Positions 8,306 through 18,719 of a stretch of 64,000 nt of DNA are shown piece by piece. Under the pieces are notes generated by a model that did not search any database, was not told the DNA's origin, and worked only from the letters and a program-made list of their open reading frames with translations. Both the position numbers and the translations under genes were made by a program. Position 1 is the first letter of the stretch. The number at the start of each line of letters is the position of its first letter. The stretch comes from Gemmatimonas aurantiaca T-27 (GTDB taxonomy: Bacteria > Gemmatimonadota > Gemmatimonadetes > Gemmatimonadales > Gemmatimonadaceae): positions 930,001-994,000 of the forward strand of contig NC_012489.1 of assembly GCF_000010305.1 (NCBI RefSeq), given 5' to 3'.

Positions 8306-9067
8306 ATGTCATCCACCTCTCCCTCTTTCGCGTCGACATCGGCCGAAGCCCCGCTACGCGGACGGCGCGCGCTGGTCACCGGCGCCTCGCGCGGCATCGG
8401 GCGTGCCGTGGCGCTGACCCTGGGGCGTGCCGGCGCGACAGTGCACGTGCTGGCGCGTACGGCGTCATCGCTCGAGGTGGTCGCGGGCGAGATCCTAGCC
8501 GCGCAGGGAAGGGCACAGGTCCACCCGTGTGATCTCACGGATGGCATGGCCGTCATCGCCCTGTTGGCGGAATGGGAAGCGCGTGGTGAGGTGCCCGATA
8601 TCCTGGTCAGCAATGCGGGCATCTTTCCACTGCTGCCCGTACAGGACACGTCGCCCGAACTGTTCGAGCAAACGCTGCAGGCGAATCTCGGTGCACCGTT
8701 TCGCCTGGTGCATGCCCTGTTGCCCCGTATGCGGGCGCAGGGCGCCGGTGACATCGTGACCGTCGGCTCGGTGGCCGATCGCCACATCTTCGGCGGCAAT
8801 GGCGCTTACTCGGCGTCCAAATTTGGCGCACGTGCCCTGCACGAAGTGTTGCGCGCGGAGTTGGTCGGCACCGGTGTGCGCTGCACGCTGGTGTCACCGG
8901 CCGCGACCGACACTCCCATCTGGGATCCCATCGATCCCGACAACACGCCGGGTTTTCCACCACGTGCCGCCATGTTGCGGCCGCACGACGTGGCCGACGC
9001 CGTGTTGTGGGCGATCACTCGTCCGCCGCATGTGAATATCGACGAACTCCGCCTCAGTCGGTCCTGA
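8306..9067 (+). CDS. Short-chain dehydrogenase/reductase, possible sepiapterin reductase
   Basis: A classical SDR of 253 residues that uses NAD(P)H. The cofactor motif is TGASRGIG at residues 25-32, with NAG in SNAGIF. The catalytic set is S155, Y168 and K172 (YSASK). The start at 8306 lies 10 bases after folE. An SDR following GTP cyclohydrolase I and a PTPS-type enzyme is the order of enzymes needed to make tetrahydrobiopterin, where sepiapterin reductase is an SDR. That role is inferred from context. A general 3-ketoacyl or sugar reductase role cannot be excluded from sequence. Confidence 0.85.
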   Translation: MSSTSPSFASTSAEAPLRGRRALVTGASRGIGRAVALTLGRAGATVHVLARTASSLEVVAGEILAAQGRAQVHPCDLTDGMAVIALLAEWEARGEVPDILVSNAGIFPLLPVQDTSPELFEQTLQANLGAPFRLVHALLPRMRAQGAGDIVTVGSVADRHIFGGNGAYSASKFGARALHEVLRAELVGTGVRCTLVSPAATDTPIWDPIDPDNTPGFPPRAAMLRPHDVADAVLWAITRPPHVNIDELRLSRS

Positions 9068-9083
9068 GAGTCATAGCGTCATC

Positions 9084-9773
9084 ATGCAACGCGACCTGCT
9101 CGACGCGCTCCGCTGTCCCGCGCCACACGAGGAATCGTGGTTGGTGGCCATGGTGCATCGCGCCGATGGCGCCACGCTGATAGAGGCCGATCTGGCATGC
9201 CCCGTGTGTGGGGCCGAGTACGCGGTGACTCAGGGGGAAGCCTGGTTCCACGCTGCGCAGGACCGTGTGCTGTCCACAATGCCCGCGAATGCCTCAACCA
9301 CTCCGCTGCCCGACGTTGAACGTCTGGCCGCGCAACTTGGCGTGATGGGTGGACTGGCTCCGGTGCTGTTGGCGGGGGGCTATGCGGCGGTCGCCGCAGA
9401 CTACGCCGCACTGACCGGCGCGCCGGTGGTGGCTGTGCCCACCGCGTCCGCGTCCGCTCCGCTCGCGATTCGCGCTGTAGACGTCTCCGTGTTGCATGTT
9501 GGTCTGCAACTGCCATTGGGAGCCAGTACCTTGGCGGCAGCGGCCTGCGATGTCGCCCATCTGGTCCCTGACGACGCCGCGAGGCTGCTGGCCAGCATTG
9601 CCCGGGCGGTACGCGCGGGCGGCCGAATCGTCGCGCCGGTCTCTCAGGAGCTGCCGGCCGTGCTCATGGGCACCGTACGGACATTGGCCCGTGATGAGCG
9701 CGAATGGGTGGCCGAGATGACGGCCAAGTCGAGCGGATTGGTGGCACTGCGGCGGTCACCACCGCCCGTGTAG
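9084..9773 (+). CDS. Trm112-like zinc-ribbon protein with a degenerate Rossmann-like C-terminus
   Basis: The protein of 229 residues opens like the Trm112/UPF0434 family (MQRDLLDALRCPAPHEESW, then ACPVCGAEYAVTQGEAWF), with Cys residues in CP and CPVC placed for a small zinc ribbon. The rest resembles the last strands of a SAM-dependent methyltransferase (ALLAS-type helix, then AVRAGGRIVAP), but a glycine-rich SAM loop is not evident. The biochemical role is unknown. It starts 16 bases after the SDR stop and is probably in the same transcript. Confidence 0.6.
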   Translation: MQRDLLDALRCPAPHEESWLVAMVHRADGATLIEADLACPVCGAEYAVTQGEAWFHAAQDRVLSTMPANASTTPLPDVERLAAQLGVMGGLAPVLLAGGYAAVAADYAALTGAPVVAVPTASASAPLAIRAVDVSVLHVGLQLPLGASTLAAAACDVAHLVPDDAARLLASIARAVRAGGRIVAPVSQELPAVLMGTVRTLARDEREWVAEMTAKSSGLVALRRSPPPV

Positions 9774-9823
9774 CGTCCACGGATACCCGTCACGGATACC
9801 CGTGGACGCGGAGCGCTGCCGTC

Positions 9824-11655
9824 TCAGTGCGCTTCGACGTACAAGCTGTCGATCAGGTCCTTGTACGTCTTGTCGATCACGCGCCGCTTCACGCTGAGCT
9901 TGGGTGTGAGTTCACCCCGTTCAATGGTGAAGTCGTGCTCGAGCAACGCGATCTTCTTGGGGGCCTCGAAGCTGGCCAGGCCGGAGAGCTGTCCCTTGAC
10001 CTCTTTTTCCATCTTCGCGTGGATGGTCGGCATCTGCAACAGCTCGGCGCGTGAAGTCCACACGATGTTCTGGCTGGCGGCCCACTTCTCGAGCTGATCC
10101 CAGTTGGGCACGATCAGCACGATCAGGAACTTGCGCTTGTCGCCGATCATGACGGCCTGCGACACGTACTTGTTCGTCTTGATCGTGTTTTCGATCGGCT
10201 GGGGCGCGACGTTCTTGCCGCCGGCCGTGACGATGATGTCCTTCTTGCGATCGGTGATGCTGAGGTAGCCCTCATTCAGCACGCCGATGTCGCCCGTGTG
10301 AAACCAGCCATCACCATCGATGGCTTCCGCCGTCGCCGTGGGATTGTTGAAATACCCCTGCATGATGTGCGGACCGCGCGACAGGATTTCGCCGTCCGGA
10401 GCGATCATGACTTCCACGCCGGCAATGGGCTTGCCCACGGTGCCGAGTCGGTAGGCAGACAGGGCGTTGCAGGCGATGACCGGAGACGTTTCCGTCAGTC
10501 CGTATCCTTCGAGAATCACCAGTCCGGCCGCGTAGAAAAATTTCGCGATTCCGGTGAGAGGGGCGCGCCGCCAGATACGAAGTAGCGAAGGTTGCCACCG
10601 GTGCGCTCGCGCAACTTCGAGAACACGAGTTTCTGCGCAATGCCGTACTGGAACGCCAACAGGCCACCGGGCTCCCGGCCCGCGAACTTTTCATCGGCCC
10701 ACCGTTCCCCGGTGCGGCGTGCCCAGAAAAAGATGCGCTTCTTGAGCCCACCACCACTCACGGCGTTCTCCAGAACGCGCGCATAAATCTTCTCGTACAG
10801 TCGTGGCACCGACATCATGAGCGATGGCTTCATCTCGCTCATGTTGACGGGCACGGTGTCGATGGACTCGGCGTAGGCGATGCGACAGCCGGTGGCGAAC
10901 AGGTAATAGTCGCCCGTGCGCTCGAAGATGTGACTGAGCGGCAGGAAGCTCAGCGCGAGGTCGGAAGTGCCGACATTCAGCACCTGCCTCACACCTTCCA
11001 CGTTCGAGTGAATGTTGTCATGCGTGAGCATGACACCCTTCGGATTGCCCGTCGTGCCCGACGTGTAGATCAGGGTGAGCAGTTTGTCCGGGGCCACTGC
11101 CAGCGCGGCTTCCTTGAACGTGGTCGCCCGCTCCGGTGAATCGTTGGCGGCGCCCATGGCCTCGAGCTCGGCGAGCGTCATGTCACAGCCATGTTCCTTC
11201 GTGGCCGCAAAGCCGATCACCCACTGCACGCCCGGGATCTGCGCGCGAATGGACTGGATCTTCCGGGCCTGTTCCGGCGTGGACACGAACAGCACCCGCG
11301 CGCCCGAATCGTTGATCAGGTAGGGGATCTGCTCGGACGGCAGCGTCGCATAGATCGGCACATCGGTGAACGAACTGCAGGCGCAGGCATAGTCCACGAT
11401 CAGCCATTCGGGGCGGTTTTCCGAGAGCAACGCCACGCGTTCTTCGGCCACCACCCCAAGGTGAGCGAGTCCGAGCGCGGTACGACGTACACGCTCGAGG
11501 ATCGTGCGATGGCTCAGAGGCTCCCAGACGCCATTGACCTTGTACAGGACGGCGTCGGTGCGATCAAATCGTTCGACTGCATCGAAAAACAGTCGATTGA
11601 TCGTGCCGGGGGCGGGGCGGGGACCCCCCGAAGCGAATTGGGTGGGTGAGGACAT
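9824..11655 (-). pseudogene. Long-chain fatty-acid-CoA ligase, frameshifted
   Basis: Two adjoining frames make up one AMP-forming acyl-CoA synthetase of about 610 residues. The first (10516-11655) carries the P-loop YTSGTTGNPKG and stops after SGGAPLSPES. The second (9824-10519) resumes with EGYGLTETSPVI, HTGDIG and DRKKDIIVTAGGKN. Joining needs one extra base near 10549: inserting one A (GGAAATCGCG for GGAATCGCG) restores PEIAKFFYAAGLVILEGYG, the expected family sequence. The enzyme would activate fatty acids for beta-oxidation or lipid synthesis. Because everything else is intact, this is either a very recent mutation or a sequencing error in a short A run. Confidence 0.85.
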
Positions 11656-11738
11656 ACTTGAGAAACTGGCCCCGGGATTCCCAGCGCGGGAGCCCTTGAC
11701 GGCTTTTCGCTACCTGAGCGTTGCGGCTCGGGTGGTGC

Positions 11739-12581
11739 TCAGTGCACCACCCGCGTGACCAGTCGCAGTGGGCTGCCCGGCACGGCCTTGCCGCGGTACT
11801 GCACGGTCGCCTGCACCACCAACGAGTCGGCGGTACCGCTGTCAGGCAGAAACCGATTCTTGCGAACCATCACTTTCCGGGTCGCGTCGGAGTCGCCGGT
11901 CGTGTCGACCACCGAGGCATTCCGCTCATCGACCGCGAGATAGGCGACGGCGGAGGTGTCATTGGTGGGGTTTGCCGGATGCAGCAATGTGTAGCGCACG
12001 ATCCAGCCTTTCACGGCGGTTGGGGTGGTGCCCGTTTTGTTGTGGCGCACCAATACCGAGAAATCGCCTGTGAGCACCTTCTGTGCCGAGTCGCCGGCCT
12101 CGAACTTCAGGTCTCCCGGCGCCGAGCCGGTCACGGTATCGGGGGGCAGTGTGACAAAGAGGGTACCGAGAATCTGCAGACTCGATCCTGCACGGGCGGC
12201 CACACGACCTGTGGAAACGGTCGTGATCTTGCGCGCGAAGACCGTGCCGCTCGTGGAGTCGATAACGAGCGACGAATCGCGATTGTAGTCGGCATACAGG
12301 TAGGTCACCGGCGCGCCGACGATTTCCTCGCCCGCCGAATTGCGCACGATGGCGCGAAGGGGGGCTATCACCCCCGCTTCGTTGCGCAGCGAATCGCCAA
12401 CGACGACCGCCGGATAGGGGAGCCGCGCGAACTCGAGAGCGGCCGGTACATCGGGGCCCGATCCCACATCCGCGCACGCGGTAGCGATAGTTGCGACGAT
12501 CGCCACGGTGCTGCCGATGATCCTGCGTCGCACTCGCTGCGCTGCGTGTCCTGCGTCGATTGAAGCCGTGTCCTGCGTCAC
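11739..12581 (-). CDS. Putative lipoprotein with Ig-like domain
   Basis: A protein of 280 residues. The hydrophobic segment IIGSTVAIVATIATAC ends in a cysteine that fits a loose lipobox, so it is probably an anchored lipoprotein. The remainder is Thr/Val/Asp-rich and beta-type, with a segment (VVGDSLRNEAGVIAPLRAIVRNSAGEEIVGAPVTY, in part) typical of bacterial Ig-like repeats. The GTG at 12581, with GAGG upstream, was chosen because no ATG fits and the frame to 12749 overlaps parA. It follows parA by 31 bases and probably shares its transcript. Function unknown. Confidence 0.65.
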   Translation of the reverse strand: MTQDTASIDAGHAAQRVRRRIIGSTVAIVATIATACADVGSGPDVPAALEFARLPYPAVVVGDSLRNEAGVIAPLRAIVRNSAGEEIVGAPVTYLYADYNRDSSLVIDSTSGTVFARKITTVSTGRVAARAGSSLQILGTLFVTLPPDTVTGSAPGDLKFEAGDSAQKVLTGDFSVLVRHNKTGTTPTAVKGWIVRYTLLHPANPTNDTSAVAYLAVDERNASVVDTTGDSDATRKVMVRKNRFLPDSGTADSLVVQATVQYRGKAVPGSPLRLVTRVVH

Positions 12582-12612
12582 TTCCCGTCCTCGTGCCCCC
12601 GATGGGCACCCG

Positions 12613-13380
12613 TCACGTGAATCGTTCAGCGAGTCGCGTGGCAATGTTGATGTACGCCTGACTGGCCGGATCGGCGGGATTCCGCAGCACCACCGGCTGG
12701 CCGGCAGCGAAGGCCTCAGCCGTAGCCGGTGTCCGGGGTACCGGCACATCGAAAATCAGATGCTGCGGCAAATGCTCGCGCACATAGTGTACGACGCGCT
12801 CGGTCGCTGGGTTCCCCTCTTCGTGCATCGTGAGGAGAATGCCTTCCAGCGTGAGCTCATCATTCTCGGCGATCACGTCCTGGATTGCACGCAGGATCTG
12901 CGGTGTGGTCTGCAGAGCCAGGGGTTCGCACTGCAGCGGTACCACGACATGCTGGCTGGCGGCCAGCACCCGGCGTGTGATGGCCCCGAGTCCGGGCGGA
13001 GTGTCCACCACCACCACGTGGCATCGTTCGCGGGCCATGGCGAGCAGGTCGCCCAGCAGACTGGTCTCACCGACCGCACGCTGGAAGGCCGTATGGTCGG
13101 CGGTGTCGCTCACCGAACCGGCCAGGATCACGCGCAGCCACGGCATCGCCGTCGGCAGGATGACTTCGCGCAGCGACCGTTCGCCGCGGAGATAGTCATC
13201 GAAGCCCACCGTGGGATGACCACGGCGCAGTCCCACTCCGTAGCGCACCGCGCCCTGCGGATCGGCATCGACCAGCAGGGTCTTGAGACCGCGGCGTGCG
13301 AAGGCCACGGCAAGATTCACCGCGGTGGTGGTCTTACCGACCCCACCTTTCTGGCTGACGATGGAGAGGACGCGCCCCAT
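12613..13380 (-). CDS. ParA family ATPase
   Basis: A deviant-Walker ATPase of 255 residues. The P-loop is QKGGVGKTT at residues 10-18 with the signature lysine. Switch regions VDADPQG and VDTPPG follow. This family positions DNA, plasmids or protein clusters by ATP-dependent binding to the nucleoid. There is no parB beside it. It sits between a TPR gene (2 bases upstream) and a lipoprotein gene, so it may serve as an orphan positioning ATPase rather than the main chromosome-partition protein. Confidence 0.9.
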   Translation of the reverse strand: MGRVLSIVSQKGGVGKTTTAVNLAVAFARRGLKTLLVDADPQGAVRYGVGLRRGHPTVGFDDYLRGERSLREVILPTAMPWLRVILAGSVSDTADHTAFQRAVGETSLLGDLLAMARERCHVVVVDTPPGLGAITRRVLAASQHVVVPLQCEPLALQTTPQILRAIQDVIAENDELTLEGILLTMHEEGNPATERVVHYVREHLPQHLIFDVPVPRTPATAEAFAAGQPVVLRNPADPASQAYINIATRLAERFT

Positions 13381-13382
13381 GT

Positions 13383-13916
13383 TCAGTACTCGTCCCGTCG
13401 GGGCTCATCGGCAGGCGCCTGCCAGTGATCGCCCGCCTCGTGTCCGTCTTGCGCCCCCTCGGTGGCATAACCGTCCTGCTCCGCTTGTTGCATCGAGGCG
13501 TTCTGCAACTGCATCAGTGTCCGCTCGGCGTGCTCACGGAACTTGCTCGCCTGTGGATCGTCGGCGTTGCTGGTGCGCAGGTACGATTCCAGATGCATGC
13601 CCGCGTGTACGGTGTCGCTGCGCTTGAGCAGCAGGAATGCGAGACCGTAGTGCGCGCCGGCCAGATTGGGGTCGAGCTGCAGGGCGCGTCGGTACGTGCG
13701 AATCGCTTCCTCGGGTTGCCCCGTTTTGGAGAAGGCGATCGCGATGTTCTGCAGGACGCGCAAGTCGTCGGGACGCTCGCGCAGCGCGAGTCGGTAGGAC
13801 GTGAGCGCGTTGCCGTAGTCCCCACGCGCTTCGAGATCGAGCGCCTCTTTCAGGAAGTCGGTCTTCCCTGAATGGGGTGCCGACGAACCGCCCACGAGGC
13901 GGCGCCACCAAGTCAT
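13383..13916 (-). CDS. TPR-repeat protein upstream of parA
   Basis: A soluble protein of 177 residues with at least two tetratricopeptide repeats ([20 protein letters not shown] and the following [20 protein letters not shown]), then a Gln/Glu-rich acidic tail. TPRs hold protein partners. The ATG at 13916 begins [10 protein letters not shown]; upstream sequence in the same frame is the antisense of the neighbouring gene's leader and was excluded. It ends 2 bases before the parA start, so the pair is probably translationally coupled and may act together. Confidence 0.75.
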   Translation of the reverse strand: MTWWRRLVGGSSAPHSGKTDFLKEALDLEARGDYGNALTSYRLALRERPDDLRVLQNIAIAFSKTGQPEEAIRTYRRALQLDPNLAGAHYGLAFLLLKRSDTVHAGMHLESYLRTSNADDPQASKFREHAERTLMQLQNASMQQAEQDGYATEGAQDGHEAGDHWQAPADEPRRDEY

Positions 13917-14031
13917 GCGCTCGCAGGGTTTCGGAGGAAAGAAGGAGGCGATGACCGCACGGTGGCAATCCTCACCGAACACGTGCCAAGCTATCGCCCC
14001 GCAAGCATCGCTACAAGTTGGTGATGGTACG

Positions 14032-14060
14032 TTGTTGCGCGTGCGTGCGGGGGCTACACT
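14032..14060 (+). promoter_or_regulatory. Probable sigma-70-type promoter of the phosphoribosyltransferase gene
   Basis: TTGTTG at 14032-14037 and TACACT at 14055-14060 are 17 bases apart. The ATG follows 25 bases downstream with AGAGGAG before it. Confidence 0.5.
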
Positions 14061-14085
14061 CCAAAGATCCTCAGAGGAGCCGCCA

Positions 14086-14625
14086 ATGCCTGAACCGCAG
14101 CCGTACGCCCCCGATCCCAGCAAAGGGGTGCTGATCGTCGACTGGCCGCTGTTTGGCGAGTTGGCCCGTGCATTGGCCGTGCGCGTGGCGCGCGAGTGGA
14201 TGCCCGATCTCGTGGTGGGGATCGCCACGGCCGGTGTGGTGCCTGGGGCGGCTGTCGCCGCCATCCTCGACCGTCCGTTCCATTCCATTCTGATCTCGCG
14301 ACGCTACAGCGCCGATCAGGTCCGCGAAACGCCCGCCGTATTTGGTGCGGCGCCTGCCGAAGTGCGCGGACGTCGTGTGCTGGTGGTCGACGAGACCTGT
14401 GATTCCGGGCAGACACTGCGCCTCGCCGTAGGCGCGGTGGTCAATGGGGGCGCGCGTGAAGTGCGCTCGGCCGTGAGCTTCCGCACAGGCGCGTACGCGC
14501 CCGACTACCACGCGCTGGCTACGCAGGCCATGATCGTGCTGCCATGGGATCGGGAGATTCTGATTGACGGCGACCTGCGTCCCAACCCGAAATACGAAGG
14601 GCTGCTTCCGCAGCCCGTGGTCTGA
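14086..14625 (+). CDS. Phosphoribosyltransferase family protein
   Basis: A type I phosphoribosyltransferase of 179 residues. The PRPP-binding loop is VLVVDETCDSGQT, preceded by a hydrophobic strand and followed by SAVSFRTG. The N-terminal half has the VGIATAGVVPGA loop. The sequence is most like purine or xanthine phosphoribosyltransferases (salvage of guanine, xanthine or hypoxanthine), but the base specificity cannot be fixed. The ATG at 14086 has AGAGGAG 5 bases upstream, which decides the start over the frame from 13915. It is divergent from the TPR-parA operon. Confidence 0.85.
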   Translation: MPEPQPYAPDPSKGVLIVDWPLFGELARALAVRVAREWMPDLVVGIATAGVVPGAAVAAILDRPFHSILISRRYSADQVRETPAVFGAAPAEVRGRRVLVVDETCDSGQTLRLAVGAVVNGGAREVRSAVSFRTGAYAPDYHALATQAMIVLPWDREILIDGDLRPNPKYEGLLPQPVV

Positions 14626-14653
14626 CCCCAGTCACGCGGACGGGCGCCGGAAC

Positions 14654-15229
14654 TCAGGCGCTGGCGGCGGCCCGTTCGTAGGGAATGCCGCGTTCCATGG
14701 CTTCCCAGACGTACTCCAGCACATCCACCGACCCGAGCAGGAAACGGCTCCGACCCGGAGCCATGTCGGGAGGTGCCACTTCGAGCACTGAAATGGGGGC
14801 GGCCGCGAGTCGCCCGAAAAAGCCGGCGAACAGCCCGGTGGTGATCAGGCATCCGCCTTCCAGCTCCCCTGCTTCGCTCCAGTCGGACACGTCGAGGGCC
14901 ATCACCGCCTCGCTCAACGGCACCAACTCCGCACGCCCCCACCCCTGCTGATGCAGAAATGCTTCCAGCAGCCAGGGAAACCGTTCGTCGGCAAGATCAG
15001 CGGCAGGGGCTTCACCCTGCTCCTGCAACCAGGTCGCGAAGTGATCAAAAAGCGCCTGGCCGGCCGCATACCCGGCGTCGCGGATCGCGTCAATCGACGC
15101 GGCGGCGCCGTCAACTGCACGATCACCCTGAGGATGATGCACGGCCTGCTGGAGTCCCGTGAAAAACTCCACGGGAACGGTCACGGTGCGTGAGGCCACC
15201 GGCAACGGGGCGGAGATCGAGGTGCTCAT
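14654..15229 (-). CDS. V4R-like ligand-binding domain protein
   Basis: A soluble protein of 191 residues. Features like GYAAGQALFDHFATWL and the C-terminal GCLITTGLFAGFFG with SRFLLGS resemble the 4-vinyl reductase (V4R) fold, a small-molecule-binding domain seen in regulators and in heterodisulfide or chlorophyll enzymes. I cannot name a ligand. Start at ATG 15229; a GTG at 15262 is also possible. It lies between the convergent phosphoribosyltransferase gene and ligA, which is upstream on the same strand. Confidence 0.5.
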   Translation of the reverse strand: MSTSISAPLPVASRTVTVPVEFFTGLQQAVHHPQGDRAVDGAAASIDAIRDAGYAAGQALFDHFATWLQEQGEAPAADLADERFPWLLEAFLHQQGWGRAELVPLSEAVMALDVSDWSEAGELEGGCLITTGLFAGFFGRLAAAPISVLEVAPPDMAPGRSRFLLGSVDVLEYVWEAMERGIPYERAAASA

Positions 15230-15316
15230 GTTCCGGTGACGCTCGCCCACGGGCCCCGTCACGTCAAGCGGGGGGAGAGGACCGCCGGTGTGACGGAACC
15301 GGCCACGGGTGTATGG

Positions 15317-17395
<2,079 letters not shown>

Positions 17396-17445
17396 CTACC
17401 ATTCCCTGAGTGGAAACTCATCATCGAACTGAGGAGGATCGCGAG

Positions 17446-17736
17446 ATGGATGATTCGAGAGATGACGAAACGCGTCGTGTGGCGCGCACGTTTGGACTGG
17501 GTCTGCTGATCGGTGCCGCCATCGGTGCTGGTGCGGCCCTGTTGTTGGCTCCGGCGACGGGGCAAGCCACGCGTCGGCAGCTTCGGCGCGGTGCACGAAA
17601 GCTCTACGAGCGCGGTGAAGATTCCCTCCACGACCTGATGGAAGATTCCGACCGCAAGGCCCGACGGTTCGCGCAGCGCGGCTTCAAGCGGGGGCGCAAG
17701 CTGGTGGCCGACGCGCGCGATACGGTCGGCTGGTAA
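17446..17736 (+). CDS. YtxH-family small membrane protein
   Basis: A protein of 96 residues. A short charged N-terminus is followed by one Gly/Ala-rich membrane helix (GLGLLIGAAIGAGAALLLAP), then TGQATRRQLRRGARK and a basic, amphipathic tail. This layout is that of YtxH proteins, which are often stress-induced and of unknown mechanism. ATG at 17446 was chosen because GAGGAGG lies 6-8 bases before it. It is divergent from ligA. Confidence 0.85.
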   Translation: MDDSRDDETRRVARTFGLGLLIGAAIGAGAALLLAPATGQATRRQLRRGARKLYERGEDSLHDLMEDSDRKARRFAQRGFKRGRKLVADARDTVGW

Positions 17737-17784
17737 CACGCGGCCCGATACCCTACGCCCCGACGGACGACTCAGACAGCCCTG

Positions 17785-18636
17785 CTACTTGAGGGCCTTG
17801 AGTTCGTCCTCGGCGGCGCGGCGGTACCGGTCGTCATTGGCATCCATGGGCGGCGACTTGAGCGCGGCCTGATACGCCGCACGGGCATCGTCGGTGCGGC
17901 CCATGTCGCGATAAATGCGCGCCTGGTCGAGACGGTGAATGAGCCGTTGCGGATCGTGCGCCACCGACTCCTCCATGTACCGCGCGGCCTCGGCCCAACT
18001 GGCCGTTCCCATCACCTTGCCTCCCATGAAGGTCTTGGCGAACGCGCGGGCGATACCGTTCAGGCGCATCACTTCCGCGTTCCACACGCCCATGATGTGC
18101 AGCGCGCCCGGGTGTTTTGGATCGCGCGCCAGCGCCTCCATCGCGTGGTCCCGCACACTGACCGCGTATTTCACGCGATCGCGCGAACTCGCCGACATCG
18201 CGGTCCGTCCGATCGCACGCGACATGTGGAAGTGCACGTCGGCCTGTTCCGGATGCATGGCCAGTGCCTGACGTGCATACCGATCGGCGCGCTCGTAGCG
18301 TGCCGCCTGTGTCTTGCGGTCCGGCTCGAACTCGCCGAGATCCACCAACTCACGGGATGCCCGCCAGAGGGCGTCGAAGGAGAGTGAATCCCGCTGCAGA
18401 GCTTGCTCGTACAGCGCCAACGCCTGTGCGGGGTGCCGTGCGACGCTGGCCTTGTCGCCGCGTGCGATGAGGTCGGCCACTTCCGCGTGTACCGATGTGG
18501 TCACACGGGCGTTGGGCGCCGCGGCCTGGGGCAATTGCGCGACCAGTGTACGTGGCGTGGTGGCGAGCGACAACACCATGGCCGGCACCAGTAGCCGCAG
18601 CGCGGAGGCAGGTGACACAATGGCGCGTGATACCAC
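17785..18636 (-). CDS. Exported TPR protein resembling RMDN proteins
   Basis: A protein of about 283 residues with an N-terminal hydrophobic segment (ASALRLLVPAMVLSLATT, then AQ) that looks like a signal peptide, followed by TPR-like helices. The region with HIMGVWNAEVMRLNGIARAF and the repeats around it recall eukaryotic regulator-of-microtubule-dynamics proteins, which are TPR proteins with bacterial relatives. No enzyme motif is visible. The start is uncertain: the frame opens at 18735 (GTG), overlapping the divergent deoA gene. GTG codons at 18714 and 18636 are alternatives, none with a good ribosome-binding site. I use 18636 because it gives a compact signal peptide. Confidence 0.6.
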   Translation of the reverse strand: MVSRAIVSPASALRLLVPAMVLSLATTPRTLVAQLPQAAAPNARVTTSVHAEVADLIARGDKASVARHPAQALALYEQALQRDSLSFDALWRASRELVDLGEFEPDRKTQAARYERADRYARQALAMHPEQADVHFHMSRAIGRTAMSASSRDRVKYAVSVRDHAMEALARDPKHPGALHIMGVWNAEVMRLNGIARAFAKTFMGGKVMGTASWAEAARYMEESVAHDPQRLIHRLDQARIYRDMGRTDDARAAYQAALKSPPMDANDDRYRRAAEDELKALK

Positions 18637-18719
18637 TGCCCGTCGTGCGGACGTGCGTGGGCTGACACCCGCACCGGTGCGTGCGGTGACGGTCGATTGG
18701 ATGTAGGTTGGCACCACGT

